A stretch of 64,000 bases of DNA, from the NCBI RefSeq assembly GCF_030127105.1, contig NZ_CP126161.1:1302001-1366000 (forward strand), given 5' to 3'. Shown here piece after piece: positions 53,644-62,767 of this stretch. Origin of the DNA: Haloarcula pelagica (GTDB lineage: Archaea; Halobacteriota; Halobacteria; Halobacteriales; Haloarculaceae). The position numbers and the translations under genes were made by a program. Under the pieces are notes generated by a model, which saw only the letters and a program-made list of their open reading frames with translations, ran no database searches and was not told where the DNA came from. Positions within the stretch are counted from its first letter, which is position 1. Each line of letters opens with the position of its first letter.

Positions 53644-55266
53644 TCAGTCGTCGCCCCGGCGGGCGAACGGACTGCGGTCGGCGACGGCGTCCGCGACGGT
53701 CCGGGAGTCGTCGTCGCCCCGTTCGGTCAGCAGGACCGGCCGTGTCTGCTCCAGTTCACAGACCAGGCCGACGAGACACAGGACGAGGACGAGCGCGACG
53801 GGCAGTCCCAGCAGGACAACCAGGTCCTGTAGCGCGGCGATCCCGCCGGTACTCAGCAACAGCGACGTGAGCAGGCCCACGAGGGTCCCCCAGACGACGC
53901 GGTTGGCCGTCGACGGGTGGGGGTCGCCGCCGGTCGTGAACATCGCGAGGCTCAGCGTCGTCGAGTCGACGGTGGTCACGAGGAAGGTCATGACCAACAG
54001 GAGATAGACGGCAGAGAACACCCCACCCAGCGGGACCAGCGCCTCGAACAGCGGGAACCCGACCACGGCGATCCCGCGCTCGGCGACGACCCCGAGGAGG
54101 TCGAGACGACCGGTCTCCTGGGCCCACAGCGACGAGCCACCGGTGACCACGAACCAGGGGAACGACGCCGCCGATGTCCCCACGAGGCCGGCGAACGCGA
54201 TCTGTCGGACCGTCCGACCCCGGCAGATCCGGGCGATGAAGATCCCGATCATGGGGGCGAAAGAGAACCACCAGGCCCAGTAGAAGACGGTCCAGCGACC
54301 GACCCAGGCGCCGTCGCCGCCGGCGTTGGTGAACAGGCTCATCGAGACGAACTCGCCGGCGTAGCCGCCAAACGCCTCGGTTCCCACCGAGAGCAGATAG
54401 GCCGTCGGCCCGAAGGCGAACAGCACGGCGAGCAAGGTCCCGAACAGGTACATGTTGAGCGTCGAGAGCCGCCGGATACCGCGTTTCACGCCCAGCGCGG
54501 CCGAAAACGTGAACCCGACCGTCAGGCCAACTGTGACGAGCAGCGTCCCCAGGTCGCCGACGGTCACGCCGTAGTTGTACGACAGTCCCGCGAGAAACTG
54601 CGTGACGACGAACCCCAGCGAGACGGCGACCCCGCCGACGGAGACGACGACCATGAGGATGTCGACCGGCTTCATCCACCAGCGATCGAGGTTCTCGACG
54701 CCGACGAAGGGCGCGAACACCGTCGAAGGCTTGATCGGCGCGTCCGCCCGGTGGACGTAGTAACCGATGGTGATGCCGAAGACGAGATACGCCGACCACG
54801 GCGAGATCCCCCAGTGGAGCAGCGTATACTGGATCGCGTCGGGAACCGTCGCCGCACTCCGGGCACCGGACTCGAAGAACGGGATGCCCGACCGGTAGTG
54901 AAACAGTGCCTCCGCGGGGCCGTAGAACACCAGCCCGGTCGAGAGCCCGGCCGAGAACAGCATCGCCAGGACCGACGGGTACGAGAAGTCGGGGTCGTCG
55001 TCGGGGCCGCCGAACCTGATGTCGCCCCAGGGCCCGATCAGGAGCCACACGCAGAACACGACCGCCAGGAACATCGCCCAGAGATAGAGCCAGCTCAGTT
55101 TGCCCCAGAGCCACGTGTTCCAGGCCGTCAACTGCTCGGCGGCCGCCGCCGGCCACGCCGCCACGAGCCCGATTGCGACGACAGTCAGCACGGCGCCGCC
55201 GAGGAACACCGACGGTTCGACCTCCTCGCGGGCCGCCGCCAGCGGTCCCGGCCAGCGGCTACTCAT
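53644..55266 (-). CDS. BCCT family transporter (betaine/choline/carnitine type)
   Basis: A 540-residue secondary transporter with twelve predicted helices. Family features are the WAWWFSFAPMIGIFIARICR signature with its tryptophans, FYGPAEALFHY in the early loop, and WGISPWSAYLVFGITIGYY. BCCT carriers import trimethylammonium osmolytes with sodium or protons; this one is likely part of the osmoprotectant uptake of a halophile, together with the OpuC-type ABC system at 57.8-61.1 kb. The exact substrate is unknown. Confidence 0.92.
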   Translation of the reverse strand: MSSRWPGPLAAAREEVEPSVFLGGAVLTVVAIGLVAAWPAAAAEQLTAWNTWLWGKLSWLYLWAMFLAVVFCVWLLIGPWGDIRFGGPDDDPDFSYPSVLAMLFSAGLSTGLVFYGPAEALFHYRSGIPFFESGARSAATVPDAIQYTLLHWGISPWSAYLVFGITIGYYVHRADAPIKPSTVFAPFVGVENLDRWWMKPVDILMVVVSVGGVAVSLGFVVTQFLAGLSYNYGVTVGDLGTLLVTVGLTVGFTFSAALGVKRGIRRLSTLNMYLFGTLLAVLFAFGPTAYLLSVGTEAFGGYAGEFVSMSLFTNAGGDGAWVGRWTVFYWAWWFSFAPMIGIFIARICRGRTVRQIAFAGLVGTSAASFPWFVVTGGSSLWAQETGRLDLLGVVAERGIAVVGFPLFEALVPLGGVFSAVYLLLVMTFLVTTVDSTTLSLAMFTTGGDPHPSTANRVVWGTLVGLLTSLLLSTGGIAALQDLVVLLGLPVALVLVLCLVGLVCELEQTRPVLLTERGDDDSRTVADAVADRSPFARRGDD

Positions 55267-55556
55267 GGTCGCTCCCGGCCCACAGCCCGTCGGTTCCGTG
55301 CGTGATCGCCCCGGAACCCGAAGCGGCCACTACCCTCCCCCCTCGAACGCGGCCCGGGACCGCTCTGTCGTTTTCTCCCATGGATCTTGCCCGAACGTAC
55401 ATGTACAATCCCACATAAGGCTTCGTTTCGAGCCGGCACACGGCTGTCCGGCATAGATTTAACAGTCGGGACGGCGATCACGGAGTATGAACCGGAGGCG
55501 AGTCACGAGCACCGCCAGCCAGCCGATCGACCGTCCACAGCACCGGGAGGCCCGCC
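55267..55556. other. Gap between the BCCT and EamA genes with a perfect palindrome
   Basis: This 290-base gap between divergent genes holds GTACATGTAC, a perfect 10-base palindrome, at about 55397-55406, and a TATA-like ATTTAAC near 55457-55463. The palindrome could be an operator for either gene. Confidence 0.4.
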
Positions 55557-55973
55557 GTGGTCACTGACCAGTCGCTGCTGTTCGCTGTCGCGGCGATGTT
55601 CCTCTACGCGGGCTGGGCGCTGCTGGCGAAGTTCGCGACCCAGCGGATCCCCGTCGGCCAGGCCGTCGCGATCACGTACGTCGCCGGGCTGGTCGCGGTC
55701 GGCGGCTACTTACTGCTGACGGACGCCTCGCTCGTCGGGTCCGCCGGCGGCGCCGGCTACGCCGTGCTGAGCGGGCTGTTCCTGGGGTGTGGGACGCTTG
55801 CCTACTACGCGGCACTCGACACCGGGTCGGCGGCCATCGCCACCAGCGTCAGCGGGATGTACCTGCTCGTGACGACGGTGCTCGCGATCCTCTTCCTCGA
55901 CGAGACGCTGACCGGCGTCGAGTTGACCGGCCTCGGACTGGCGGTCGTCGCCGTCGTCCTGCTCTCGCAGTAG
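55557..55973 (+). CDS. Half-size EamA/DMT-type transporter
   Basis: A 138-residue membrane protein with four to five helices and a single EamA-like repeat (VAITYVAGLVAVGGYLLL, YYAALDTGSAAIATSVSGMY, AILFLDETLTGVELTGLGLA). Most EamA proteins have two repeats in one chain, so this one must dimerise or is SMR/DMT-like. GTG start at 55557 with GGGAGG at 55545-55550 as ribosome-binding site. Confidence 0.8.
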   Translation: MVTDQSLLFAVAAMFLYAGWALLAKFATQRIPVGQAVAITYVAGLVAVGGYLLLTDASLVGSAGGAGYAVLSGLFLGCGTLAYYAALDTGSAAIATSVSGMYLLVTTVLAILFLDETLTGVELTGLGLAVVAVVLLSQ

Positions 55974-56010
55974 GCCAACGTTCATTGTGCTGGCCGCTCG
56001 ACGTGGCGAT

Positions 56011-56343
56011 ATGGGAGACGACAGCGAACAGACACCGGACGACGTGCCGCCCTGGTGGGACGAGAACGTCGAGATCCGCGGGGAACTGGAGCTTCCGGGG
56101 TACGACGCGCCCCGCTTCGACGACGGGACCTACGTCCACGAGACAGTCTCGGAACTCGAATCCCGGTACGACTGCCAGATCCGGTTCATCGACCCCTCGC
56201 CCTCGAAGGTGAGCCGCTGGGAGATCAGAGTCGACGGCGAGCCGGTCGAGACGGTCCACCGACGACGGGATGTCGACGCCAACACCGTCTTCGACATCAC
56301 CGCCGCGGCGTTCGAGCGCCTCGTGACCGCGGCCGCCGAGTGA
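56011..56343 (+). CDS. Conserved haloarchaeal hypothetical protein
   Basis: A 110-residue acidic protein. Opening MGDDSEQTPDDVPPWWDENV is strongly acidic; the core has YVHETVSELESRYDCQIRFI and RWEIRVDGEPVETVHRRRD, one small alpha/beta domain. It ends FDITAAAFERLVTAAAE. The family is unrecognised. An upstream GTG frame of 8 codons was not used because the ATG at 56011 gives a compact start. Confidence 0.75.
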   Translation: MGDDSEQTPDDVPPWWDENVEIRGELELPGYDAPRFDDGTYVHETVSELESRYDCQIRFIDPSPSKVSRWEIRVDGEPVETVHRRRDVDANTVFDITAAAFERLVTAAAE

Positions 56344-56353
56344 CCCCCCGGCA

Positions 56354-56361
56354 GTTTTATC
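56354..56361 (+). promoter_or_regulatory. TATA box of the 33-residue zinc protein gene
   Basis: GTTTTATC lies 26-28 bases before the GTG at 56386, predicting a leaderless transcript. Confidence 0.5.
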
Positions 56362-56385
56362 AGCCGTCCCCGACGACGCTTTCGT

Positions 56386-56487
56386 GTGTACCGACACGCC
56401 TGTCGCGAGTGTGACAGCCAGGTCGAGCCGTCCCGGTGTGGCGCCTGTCCCGAGTGTGGACACGTCCCCCGGTACGCCTCGGACTGA
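56386..56487 (+). CDS. Very small zinc-ribbon (rubrerythrin-like) protein
   Basis: A 33-residue protein from GTG at 56386. MYRHACRECDSQVEPSRCG and then CPECGHVPRY hold CxxC knuckles at residues 6-9 and 21-24, with an extra Cys at 18, the pattern of rubrerythrin-like zinc-ribbon mini-proteins common in haloarchaea. It has its own TATA box at the leaderless distance and ends 68 bases before the MFS gene. Confidence 0.65.
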   Translation: MYRHACRECDSQVEPSRCGACPECGHVPRYASD

Positions 56488-56555
56488 GCCGGTCACCGAC
56501 GGCACGCGTTCTCCGGCGGCCCACCAGCCGTCGGCAGGTCGACCCAGTTCCACCC

Positions 56556-57719
56556 ATGATAGAGACGTTCCGCGACCACAGTGGCAGACAGTTGAACGTG
56601 CACGCGATCGGTATCGTGATCTCCCTCTCGGGGCTGCTCGTCGTCGCGCCGATGCTCCCGGAGATCATCGACTACTTCCAGATCACCTCGGCCGAGGCGG
56701 GCGTGTCCGTCTCGTTCATGTGGGGGTGCAACGCCGTCGCGCAGTACCCCGGCGGGCGGTACGCGGACCGGCTCTCGGCCGGAATCGTCCTGTTGGTCAG
56801 CCAGGCAGTGATGATCGCCGGCTTCGTCCTGCTGTCGGCGGCGACGCTGTTCCCCCTGTTCGTCGCCGGCCTCGGCCTCGTCGGCGCCGGCTACGGGCTG
56901 TTCGAGCCCGCGGGGTTCGTCCTCCTGCGTGACCTCTTCGAGGACCACCGCGGCCGTGCACTGGGCATCCGGGACGCCGCCGTCAACCTCGGGAGTGCGC
57001 TCTCGGCGGTGCTGGCGGCCGTCGTCGTCGGCTCGGTGACATGGCGCGACGCCTTCCTGCCGGTCGGTGTGTTGCTGGCGGTCGTCGCCGTCGGAACCCA
57101 CCGCCTGAACCGCCACGACTACACCGTATCGACAGTCGGGCTCGACCTCCGAGCGGTCTGTGGGCGGCTGTTCCAGTCGCGCCGAACGTACGCGGTCGTG
57201 CTCGTGCTGTCGGTCTCGATGTTTCTGTGGCAGGGGAGCGCGAGTTTCCTCCCGGCGTACCTCCAAGCGGACAAGTCGTTCACCGCTCTGGAAGCGACGG
57301 CCGCCTTCGCCGCGGTGTTCGTCGTCGGGATGGTGACGACGCCGGTCGCGGGCGCCCTCAGCGACCGGGCCTCGCCCCTCTGGATCGGTGTCGGTGCGGC
57401 CGGATGCGGGGCCGTCGGACTGACGACCCTCGTCGTGGCCGACTCGCTCGTCGGCGTCGGCGTCGGGCTGTTCGCCTTCGCCATCGGGCTGACGACGATC
57501 TGGCCGGCCATGTACGTCTACCTGGCTGCGGTCCTCGCCGAGGAGACGATGGGCGGGGATCTGGGAGCGATCCGGGCCGTCTACTTCGCCGTCGGCAGCC
57601 TCGGTCCGGCGTACGTCGGGACGGCGGCGGCACGAGTCGGGTATCCGGCGGCGTTCGCGAGCCTCCTCGCGTGTTTCGCGCTCACTGCCGGCCCGCTCTG
57701 GTGGCTGGGACGACAGTAG
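56556..57719 (+). CDS. Major facilitator superfamily transporter
   Basis: A 387-residue carrier with about twelve helices. The loop 2-3 motif A is seen as GGRYADRLSAGIV and the mid-chain repeat as AGALSDRASPLW. MFS proteins of this general type export drugs or import small metabolites; substrate unknown. ATG at 56556 gives a short cytoplasmic start, METFRDHSGRQLN-like; the upstream frame overlaps the 33-residue protein gene. Confidence 0.88.
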   Translation: MIETFRDHSGRQLNVHAIGIVISLSGLLVVAPMLPEIIDYFQITSAEAGVSVSFMWGCNAVAQYPGGRYADRLSAGIVLLVSQAVMIAGFVLLSAATLFPLFVAGLGLVGAGYGLFEPAGFVLLRDLFEDHRGRALGIRDAAVNLGSALSAVLAAVVVGSVTWRDAFLPVGVLLAVVAVGTHRLNRHDYTVSTVGLDLRAVCGRLFQSRRTYAVVLVLSVSMFLWQGSASFLPAYLQADKSFTALEATAAFAAVFVVGMVTTPVAGALSDRASPLWIGVGAAGCGAVGLTTLVVADSLVGVGVGLFAFAIGLTTIWPAMYVYLAAVLAEETMGGDLGAIRAVYFAVGSLGPAYVGTAAARVGYPAAFASLLACFALTAGPLWWLGRQ

Positions 57720-57770
57720 CGGCGGCGAGAACGAGCGTCTGCGTCGGCAAGTGACGAGAACGAGCAGCGA

Positions 57771-58430
57771 TCAGGCCTCGGCGGCCGTCGCGGTCTGCGT
57801 GTCGAGCGTCCGTTCGACGGCGCCCAGGACCGTATCCAGCGAGATCGCCAGTATCGCGCCGGGGATCGCGCCGGCGAGGATCTGCGGGTTGTTGAACAGT
57901 TGGATGCCGGTGACGACCCAGTCGCCCAGGCCGCCCGCGCCGATGAAGATGGCCAGGTAGGCCGTCCCGACGTTCATCACAGTGCTGGTCCGGATGCCGG
58001 CGAAGATGACGGGCACCGCCAGCGGAAGCTGGATGTCCCAGAGGATCTCCCGCTCGGTCATCCCCATCCCCTCGGCCGAGCGGATAGTGCTCTCCTCGAC
58101 TTCCTCGATCCCGGCGATGGTGTTGGTGATGATCGGCAGCAACGCGTACACCCACATGGCGACCAGCGCGGAGTTGAACCCGATCCCGACGAAGGGGAAG
58201 ACGAGCGCGATGACCGCCAGCGGCGGGATGGTCTGTGAGACGTTCCCGCCCGAGAGGACCCACGTCTTGATCCGGTCGTTCCGGGTCGCGAGGACGCCGG
58301 CGGTGACCGCGACGATAATGGCCGCCACCTGTGCGACGAGCACGAGGACGACGTGTTCGCGCAACAGCGTCAGGAAGCCGTCGAAGTTGTTCACGAGGTA
58401 CTCGAAGGCGGCCACGAGCAGATTACTCAT
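57771..58430 (-). CDS. Osmoprotectant ABC transporter permease (second)
   Basis: A 219-residue permease of the OpuC/ProW-type ABC importer, with five to six helices and the EAA-like loop ESTIRSAEGMGMTEREILWD. It carries GTAYLAIFIGAGGLGDWVVTG, typical of osmoprotectant permeases. The start overlaps the end of the ATPase gene by eight bases. It is the last gene of the four-gene operon. Confidence 0.92.
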   Translation of the reverse strand: MSNLLVAAFEYLVNNFDGFLTLLREHVVLVLVAQVAAIIVAVTAGVLATRNDRIKTWVLSGGNVSQTIPPLAVIALVFPFVGIGFNSALVAMWVYALLPIITNTIAGIEEVEESTIRSAEGMGMTEREILWDIQLPLAVPVIFAGIRTSTVMNVGTAYLAIFIGAGGLGDWVVTGIQLFNNPQILAGAIPGAILAISLDTVLGAVERTLDTQTATAAEA

Positions 58431-59457
58431 ACAGGACCTCCTTCGACGGCGATGTCTCGGCGTTGATCTGGTCGAGGTCGAGGGTCCCGACGACGGTGCC
58501 GTCCTCGACGACCGGCAGCCAGTCGCCGTCGGACTCGACGAGCAGCGACAGCGCCGTGTCCGTGCTCTGGTCCGGCTCCACGGTCACCGGCTGGCCGGTC
58601 TCGTTCGTCGCGATCCCGTCGGGCGTACTCCCGGTCCCGTCGAGGTCGGCGGCCGCGGTCCCGGTCACGGAGTGCGTCGTGTCCATGACCCACCCGACAT
58701 CGAGGACCTGGAGCTTCTTCAGCCCGCGGTTCTGGCCGATGAAGTCCCGGACGAACTCGTTTGCGGGGTCCTCGAGGATGTTCTCGGGAGTGTCGTACTG
58801 GACGACCTCGCCGACATCGTAGATGGCGATCTTGTCGCCCATCTTCAGCGCCTCGTCGATGTCGTGGGTGACAAAGAGGATCGTCGTGTTGATCTCGTCC
58901 TGGATCTCCAGGAACTCGTTCTGGAGGTTCTCCCGCGTGATGGGGTCGAGCGCGCCGAAGGGTTCGTCCATCAACATCACGTCGGGATCGGCCGCCAGCG
59001 CCCGGGCCACACCCACGCGCTGGCGCTGGCCGCCCGAGAGCTCCCGGGGGTAGTCGCCGCGGTACTGGTCGGGCGGGAGGTCCATCAGCGAAAGCAGTTC
59101 GTCGACGCGCTCCGCGATGCGGTCCTCGTCCCAGTCGAGCAGCCGCGGAACGGTCCCGACGTTCTCGCCGACGGTCATGTGGTCGAACAGCCCGATGTCC
59201 TGGATGACGTAGCCGATGTTGCGCCGGAGATCGATCTTGTCGACGGTCTGTACGTCGTCGCCCTCGAACCGGACGGTCCCGCTGGTCGCGTCTTCGAGGC
59301 GGTTGACGAGTTTCATCGTCGTCGTCTTGCCACAGCCGGACGGACCGACGAGGACCGTCGTGGTGCCTTCCTCGACGGTGAAGCTCACCCCGTCGAGGGC
59401 CACCGTGTCGCCGTACGTCTTCGCCGCGTTCTCGAACTCGATGACTGGGTCGTTCAT
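58423..59457 (-). CDS. Osmoprotectant ABC transporter ATP-binding protein with C-terminal regulatory domain
   Basis: A 344-residue ATPase. Walker A is GPSGCGKTT at residues 38-46, the ABC signature LSGGQRQRV at 140-148 and Walker B VMLMDEP at 160-166. From about 255 to the end there is a CBS-like region (TALSLLVESDGDWLPVVEDG, TVVGTLDLDQINAET), as in OpuCA/OpuAA, where it senses ionic strength. Overlaps both neighbouring permease genes (ATGA and 8 bases). Confidence 0.94.
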   Translation of the reverse strand: MNDPVIEFENAAKTYGDTVALDGVSFTVEEGTTTVLVGPSGCGKTTTMKLVNRLEDATSGTVRFEGDDVQTVDKIDLRRNIGYVIQDIGLFDHMTVGENVGTVPRLLDWDEDRIAERVDELLSLMDLPPDQYRGDYPRELSGGQRQRVGVARALAADPDVMLMDEPFGALDPITRENLQNEFLEIQDEINTTILFVTHDIDEALKMGDKIAIYDVGEVVQYDTPENILEDPANEFVRDFIGQNRGLKKLQVLDVGWVMDTTHSVTGTAAADLDGTGSTPDGIATNETGQPVTVEPDQSTDTALSLLVESDGDWLPVVEDGTVVGTLDLDQINAETSPSKEVLYE

Positions 59458-60200
59458 GAGAGTACCTTCCAGAGTGCTTGCGTGGGTCGTGCTTGGTCGA
59501 TCTGTTCGCCGTTGCGCAGCCGGAACAGCTGCTCGCTGATCGCAAAGAGATAGTCGAACGCCAGCGTTAACACCACGAGCACGAGCGTCGTGACGACGAT
59601 CATCGGGACGTTGCGCTCGCGGATCCCCTGGAAGATGAAGTCGCCCAGGCCGCCCGCGCCGACGAAGGCGCCGATGGCCGCCACGCCGATGATGATGACG
59701 ATGGCGTTGCGCAGGCCCGTCATGATGACCGGCAGTGCCATCGGGACCTGGACCTGTCGCAGCCGTTCGAGCCGGGTCATCCCGAGTCCGCGCCCGGACT
59801 GGAGCGCCGCCTCGTCGACGCCGTTGAGTCCCACGTAGGTGTTCCGGACCAGCGGCAACTGGGAGTAGACGACGAGGGAGACGATCACCGGCGGTTCCCC
59901 GATGCCGAACACGGGGATGAGCAGGCCAAACAGCGCGATACTGGGGACCGTCATCGAGACGCCGGCCAGCCAGAGGACCACCGTCGCCGCGGTGTCGTTG
60001 AACGTGATCAACACGCCCAGCGAGACACCGATGGGGATGGCGAGCAGGATCGAGAGCGCGACGATGTCGACGTGCTCGAACACGAGGACGAGCAGTTCCC
60101 CGGCGTACCGCGAGAGAAACGTCTGGTACTCCGCCAGCGGGCCGGCGAACACCGCCGGCAGGACGGCGTCGAGAACGAGTCCGGGTGAGTCGGCTGTCAT
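59454..60200 (-). CDS. Osmoprotectant ABC transporter permease (first)
   Basis: A 248-residue permease with about six helices and an EAA-like loop DEAALQSGRGLGMTRLERLR followed by QVPMALPVIMTGLRNAIVII. GVAAIGAFVGAGGLGDFIFQ is shared with the second permease, so the two form a heterodimer. Starts just after the substrate-binding protein gene and overlaps the ATPase gene by four bases. Confidence 0.92.
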   Translation of the reverse strand: MTADSPGLVLDAVLPAVFAGPLAEYQTFLSRYAGELLVLVFEHVDIVALSILLAIPIGVSLGVLITFNDTAATVVLWLAGVSMTVPSIALFGLLIPVFGIGEPPVIVSLVVYSQLPLVRNTYVGLNGVDEAALQSGRGLGMTRLERLRQVQVPMALPVIMTGLRNAIVIIIGVAAIGAFVGAGGLGDFIFQGIRERNVPMIVVTTLVLVVLTLAFDYLFAISEQLFRLRNGEQIDQARPTQALWKVLS

Positions 60201-60204
60201 CGTC

Positions 60205-61149
60205 CTAGATCAGGCCTTCCGAGGACAGGTGTTCCCTGGCGACGTTCGCGGGTTCCCTGTCCTCGACGCTGACTTTCAGGTTCATCTCCTGCATCTTCTG
60301 GGTGGTGACCGTCGGCGCGATCTCGTCGAACGTCTCCTCGATCGCCGGGTTGGCGTCGAGTTGCTCCTGGGAGATGATCGGAACGATGTCGTAGTTCGAG
60401 AAGTGGTTCCGGTCGTCGTCCAGGATTCGCAGGTCGTACTCGAAGATCTGTGGCTGTGTCTGCCACCCGGAGGTCGCGACGGCCTGTTCGTCGTTGAGGA
60501 TCTGGTAGTTCAGCCCGCCGTAGCCGACCTTCTTCAGGTCGACGGCGTCCCAGGCCGACTGCTCGATGTCGTAGTCGTCGAGCAGCGCCGGCAGGCCGTC
60601 CTCCCGCTCGGCGTACTCGGTGTATGAGACGAACGTGATGTCGGTGTTGCCCTCGTTGACGAACGACGCGAAGTCGCTGATCGCCTCGATCCCGTGCTCG
60701 TTCGCCCAGTCGGGGCGGGCGATGATCGTCCAGGTGGCGTTTGCCTCCGAGGGTTCGGTCAGTGTGAGCCCCCACTGTTCCTCCGCGCCCGCCTCCGCCT
60801 GCTCGTAGATCTGCTGGGGGTCCGCGATGATCTCCTCCTCGCCCAGGATCTGGTGCCAGAGGGTCCCGGTGTAGGTCCAGTAGCTGTCGATCTCGTCGTT
60901 CTTGAGCGCGTTGACGTTCTGTGAGGTGCCGCCCAGCCCCGTCTCGTCGTTTACCGTCAGGTCGGTGTTTTCCTCCAGGGCCGCGATAGACATGTGCCCC
61001 AGAATCTCCTGTTCTGCGAACCGTTTCGAGCCGATCGTGATCGAGCCGCCGCCGCCACCGCTCCCACCGACGAGTCCGGAACAGCCCGCCGTGCCTGCGA
61101 TACCCAGTGCGCCTGCTGCTCGAAGGAATGACCGCCTGCTTTTGTGCAT
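60205..61149 (-). CDS. Osmoprotectant ABC transporter substrate-binding lipoprotein
   Basis: A 314-residue secreted binding protein and first gene of the operon. MHKSRRSFLRAAGALGIAGT followed by AGC is a twin-arginine signal with lipobox; the protein would be lipid-anchored outside the membrane. The mature part has SITIGSKRFAEQEILGHMSI, the start of OpuCC/glycine betaine-type binding proteins, and VNDETGLGGTSQNVNALKND. Ligand is likely a quaternary ammonium osmolyte. Confidence 0.94.
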   Translation of the reverse strand: MHKSRRSFLRAAGALGIAGTAGCSGLVGGSGGGGGSITIGSKRFAEQEILGHMSIAALEENTDLTVNDETGLGGTSQNVNALKNDEIDSYWTYTGTLWHQILGEEEIIADPQQIYEQAEAGAEEQWGLTLTEPSEANATWTIIARPDWANEHGIEAISDFASFVNEGNTDITFVSYTEYAEREDGLPALLDDYDIEQSAWDAVDLKKVGYGGLNYQILNDEQAVATSGWQTQPQIFEYDLRILDDDRNHFSNYDIVPIISQEQLDANPAIEETFDEIAPTVTTQKMQEMNLKVSVEDREPANVAREHLSSEGLI

Positions 61150-61176
61150 GATTCATTCTGTACGATTGCAGTGATA

Positions 61177-61187
61177 GTATAAATAAC
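61177..61187 (-). promoter_or_regulatory. TATA box of the osmoprotectant ABC operon
   Basis: The minus strand reads TTATTTATACT, a strong TATA element in an AT-rich patch, about 32 bases before the ATG at 61149, so the transcript has almost no leader. Confidence 0.7.
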
Positions 61188-61270
61188 TTTCCCCAATATG
61201 CAGGGTTCGGCCGAGACTGCCGCGGGGGAGCCCAAACCATTAACACGGTGGATTCCGAGGTTCGCCGTGC

Positions 61271-62722
61271 ATGCCGACCGAGCACAACAACTACTGTAAC
61301 GGCGAGTGGGTCGCATCGGAGTCCGGCGAGACGTTCGCCGTCACGAACCCGGCCGCGGAGACGGAAGTCGTGGGACAGCTCCAGTACTCGACGGAGAACG
61401 ACGCGAAGTGGGCGGTCGAGGCCGCAGCGGACGCACAACAGGCGTGGGCGGACACACCCGGCCCCGAGCGGGGACAGATCCTCCGGAAGGCCGGATCGAT
61501 CGCCAGCGAGCGCAAGGCGGAACTGGTCGAGACGCTCGTCGCCGAGGAGGGCAAGACCCACAGCGAGGCCAGCGGCGAAGTCCAGCGGTCGATCGACATC
61601 CTGTTCTACTACGCCGAGAAGGCCCGCGACCACGGCGGGTCGATCAAACCCGCGAGTTCGGCCGGGGCGGAGATCCGCGCAAAGACCGAACCGGTCGGCG
61701 TCGCCGGGCTCATCACCCCCTGGAACTACCCCAGCGCCATCCCGGCCTGGAAGCTCGCGCCGGCGCTGGCGACCGGCAACACCGCGGTGCTCAAACCGGC
61801 CTCACAGGCGCCCCTCAGCGCGAAGAAACTCGTCGAGTGTCTCGACGAAGCCGGCCTCCCGGACGGGGTCGTCAACTTCGTGACCGGTTCGGGAAGCACC
61901 ATCGGGGGCGTCCTGGCGGCCCACGAGGACATCGACGCGATCTCCTTTACCGGGAGCGCGTCGACCGGCGACGTAGTCTATCAGGACGCCGCCGCCGACC
62001 AGAAGCGCGTCCAACTGGAGATGGGCGGGAAGAACCCGACCGTCGTGATGCCCAGTGCCGACCTCGACGAGGCGGTCGACATCGTCGGCGTCGGCGCCTT
62101 CGGCACGACCGGCCAGTCCTGTACGGCCACCTCGCGGGCCATCGTCCACGAGGCTGTCCACGACGAGTTCCTCGATCGGATGGTCGAGTACGCGGAGACC
62201 CTCGACATCGGTCCCGGCCGGGCGGACCCGGACATGGGGCCACACGTCAGCGAGTCGGAACTGGAAGTCACCCAGGAGTACGTCGACGTGGCACGGGCCG
62301 AAGGCGCGACCCTGGAAACCGGCGGGGAGACCCTCGACGGGGGCGTCCACGAGAGCGGGCACTTCGTCGAGCCGACCGTCTTCTCGGACGTGGTCTCGGA
62401 GATGCGGATCGCCCAGGAGGAGGTGTTCGGGCCGGTGTTGAGCGTCATCGAAGTCGGTGACTTCGAGGAAGCGGTCGCGGTCGCCAACGACACCGACTAC
62501 GGCCTCTCGGCCAGCATCGTCAGCGAGGACGCCGAGGAGATCAACACCTTCGTCGACCAGGTCGAGTCCGGTGTCGTGAAGATCAACGAGAAGACGACCG
62601 GGCTGGAGCTACACGTCCCCTTCGGCGGGATGAAAGGCTCCTCGAACGAACTGTACAGAGAACAGGGCGACGCCGGCCTGGAGTTCTACACGACGACGAA
62701 GACGGTCTACGCGAACCGCTGA
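61271..62722 (+). CDS. Aldehyde dehydrogenase, probably 2,5-dioxovalerate (alpha-ketoglutarate semialdehyde) type
   Basis: A 483-residue NAD(P)-dependent enzyme. WNYPSAIPAWKLAPALATGN, FTGSASTGDVVYQDAA, LEMGGKNPTVV with the general-base Glu, and the catalytic Cys in GTTGQSCTATSR are all present. The overall sequence is close to the haloarchaeal enzymes that finish the oxidative pentose pathway by converting alpha-ketoglutarate semialdehyde to alpha-ketoglutarate; other semialdehydes are possible. It is divergent from the ABC operon. Confidence 0.88.
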   Translation: MPTEHNNYCNGEWVASESGETFAVTNPAAETEVVGQLQYSTENDAKWAVEAAADAQQAWADTPGPERGQILRKAGSIASERKAELVETLVAEEGKTHSEASGEVQRSIDILFYYAEKARDHGGSIKPASSAGAEIRAKTEPVGVAGLITPWNYPSAIPAWKLAPALATGNTAVLKPASQAPLSAKKLVECLDEAGLPDGVVNFVTGSGSTIGGVLAAHEDIDAISFTGSASTGDVVYQDAAADQKRVQLEMGGKNPTVVMPSADLDEAVDIVGVGAFGTTGQSCTATSRAIVHEAVHDEFLDRMVEYAETLDIGPGRADPDMGPHVSESELEVTQEYVDVARAEGATLETGGETLDGGVHESGHFVEPTVFSDVVSEMRIAQEEVFGPVLSVIEVGDFEEAVAVANDTDYGLSASIVSEDAEEINTFVDQVESGVVKINEKTTGLELHVPFGGMKGSSNELYREQGDAGLEFYTTTKTVYANR

Positions 62723-62767
62723 CCGCGGTCGAACACACGTTTTCCGTTCGTCTGTCTCCTGGGGAGT

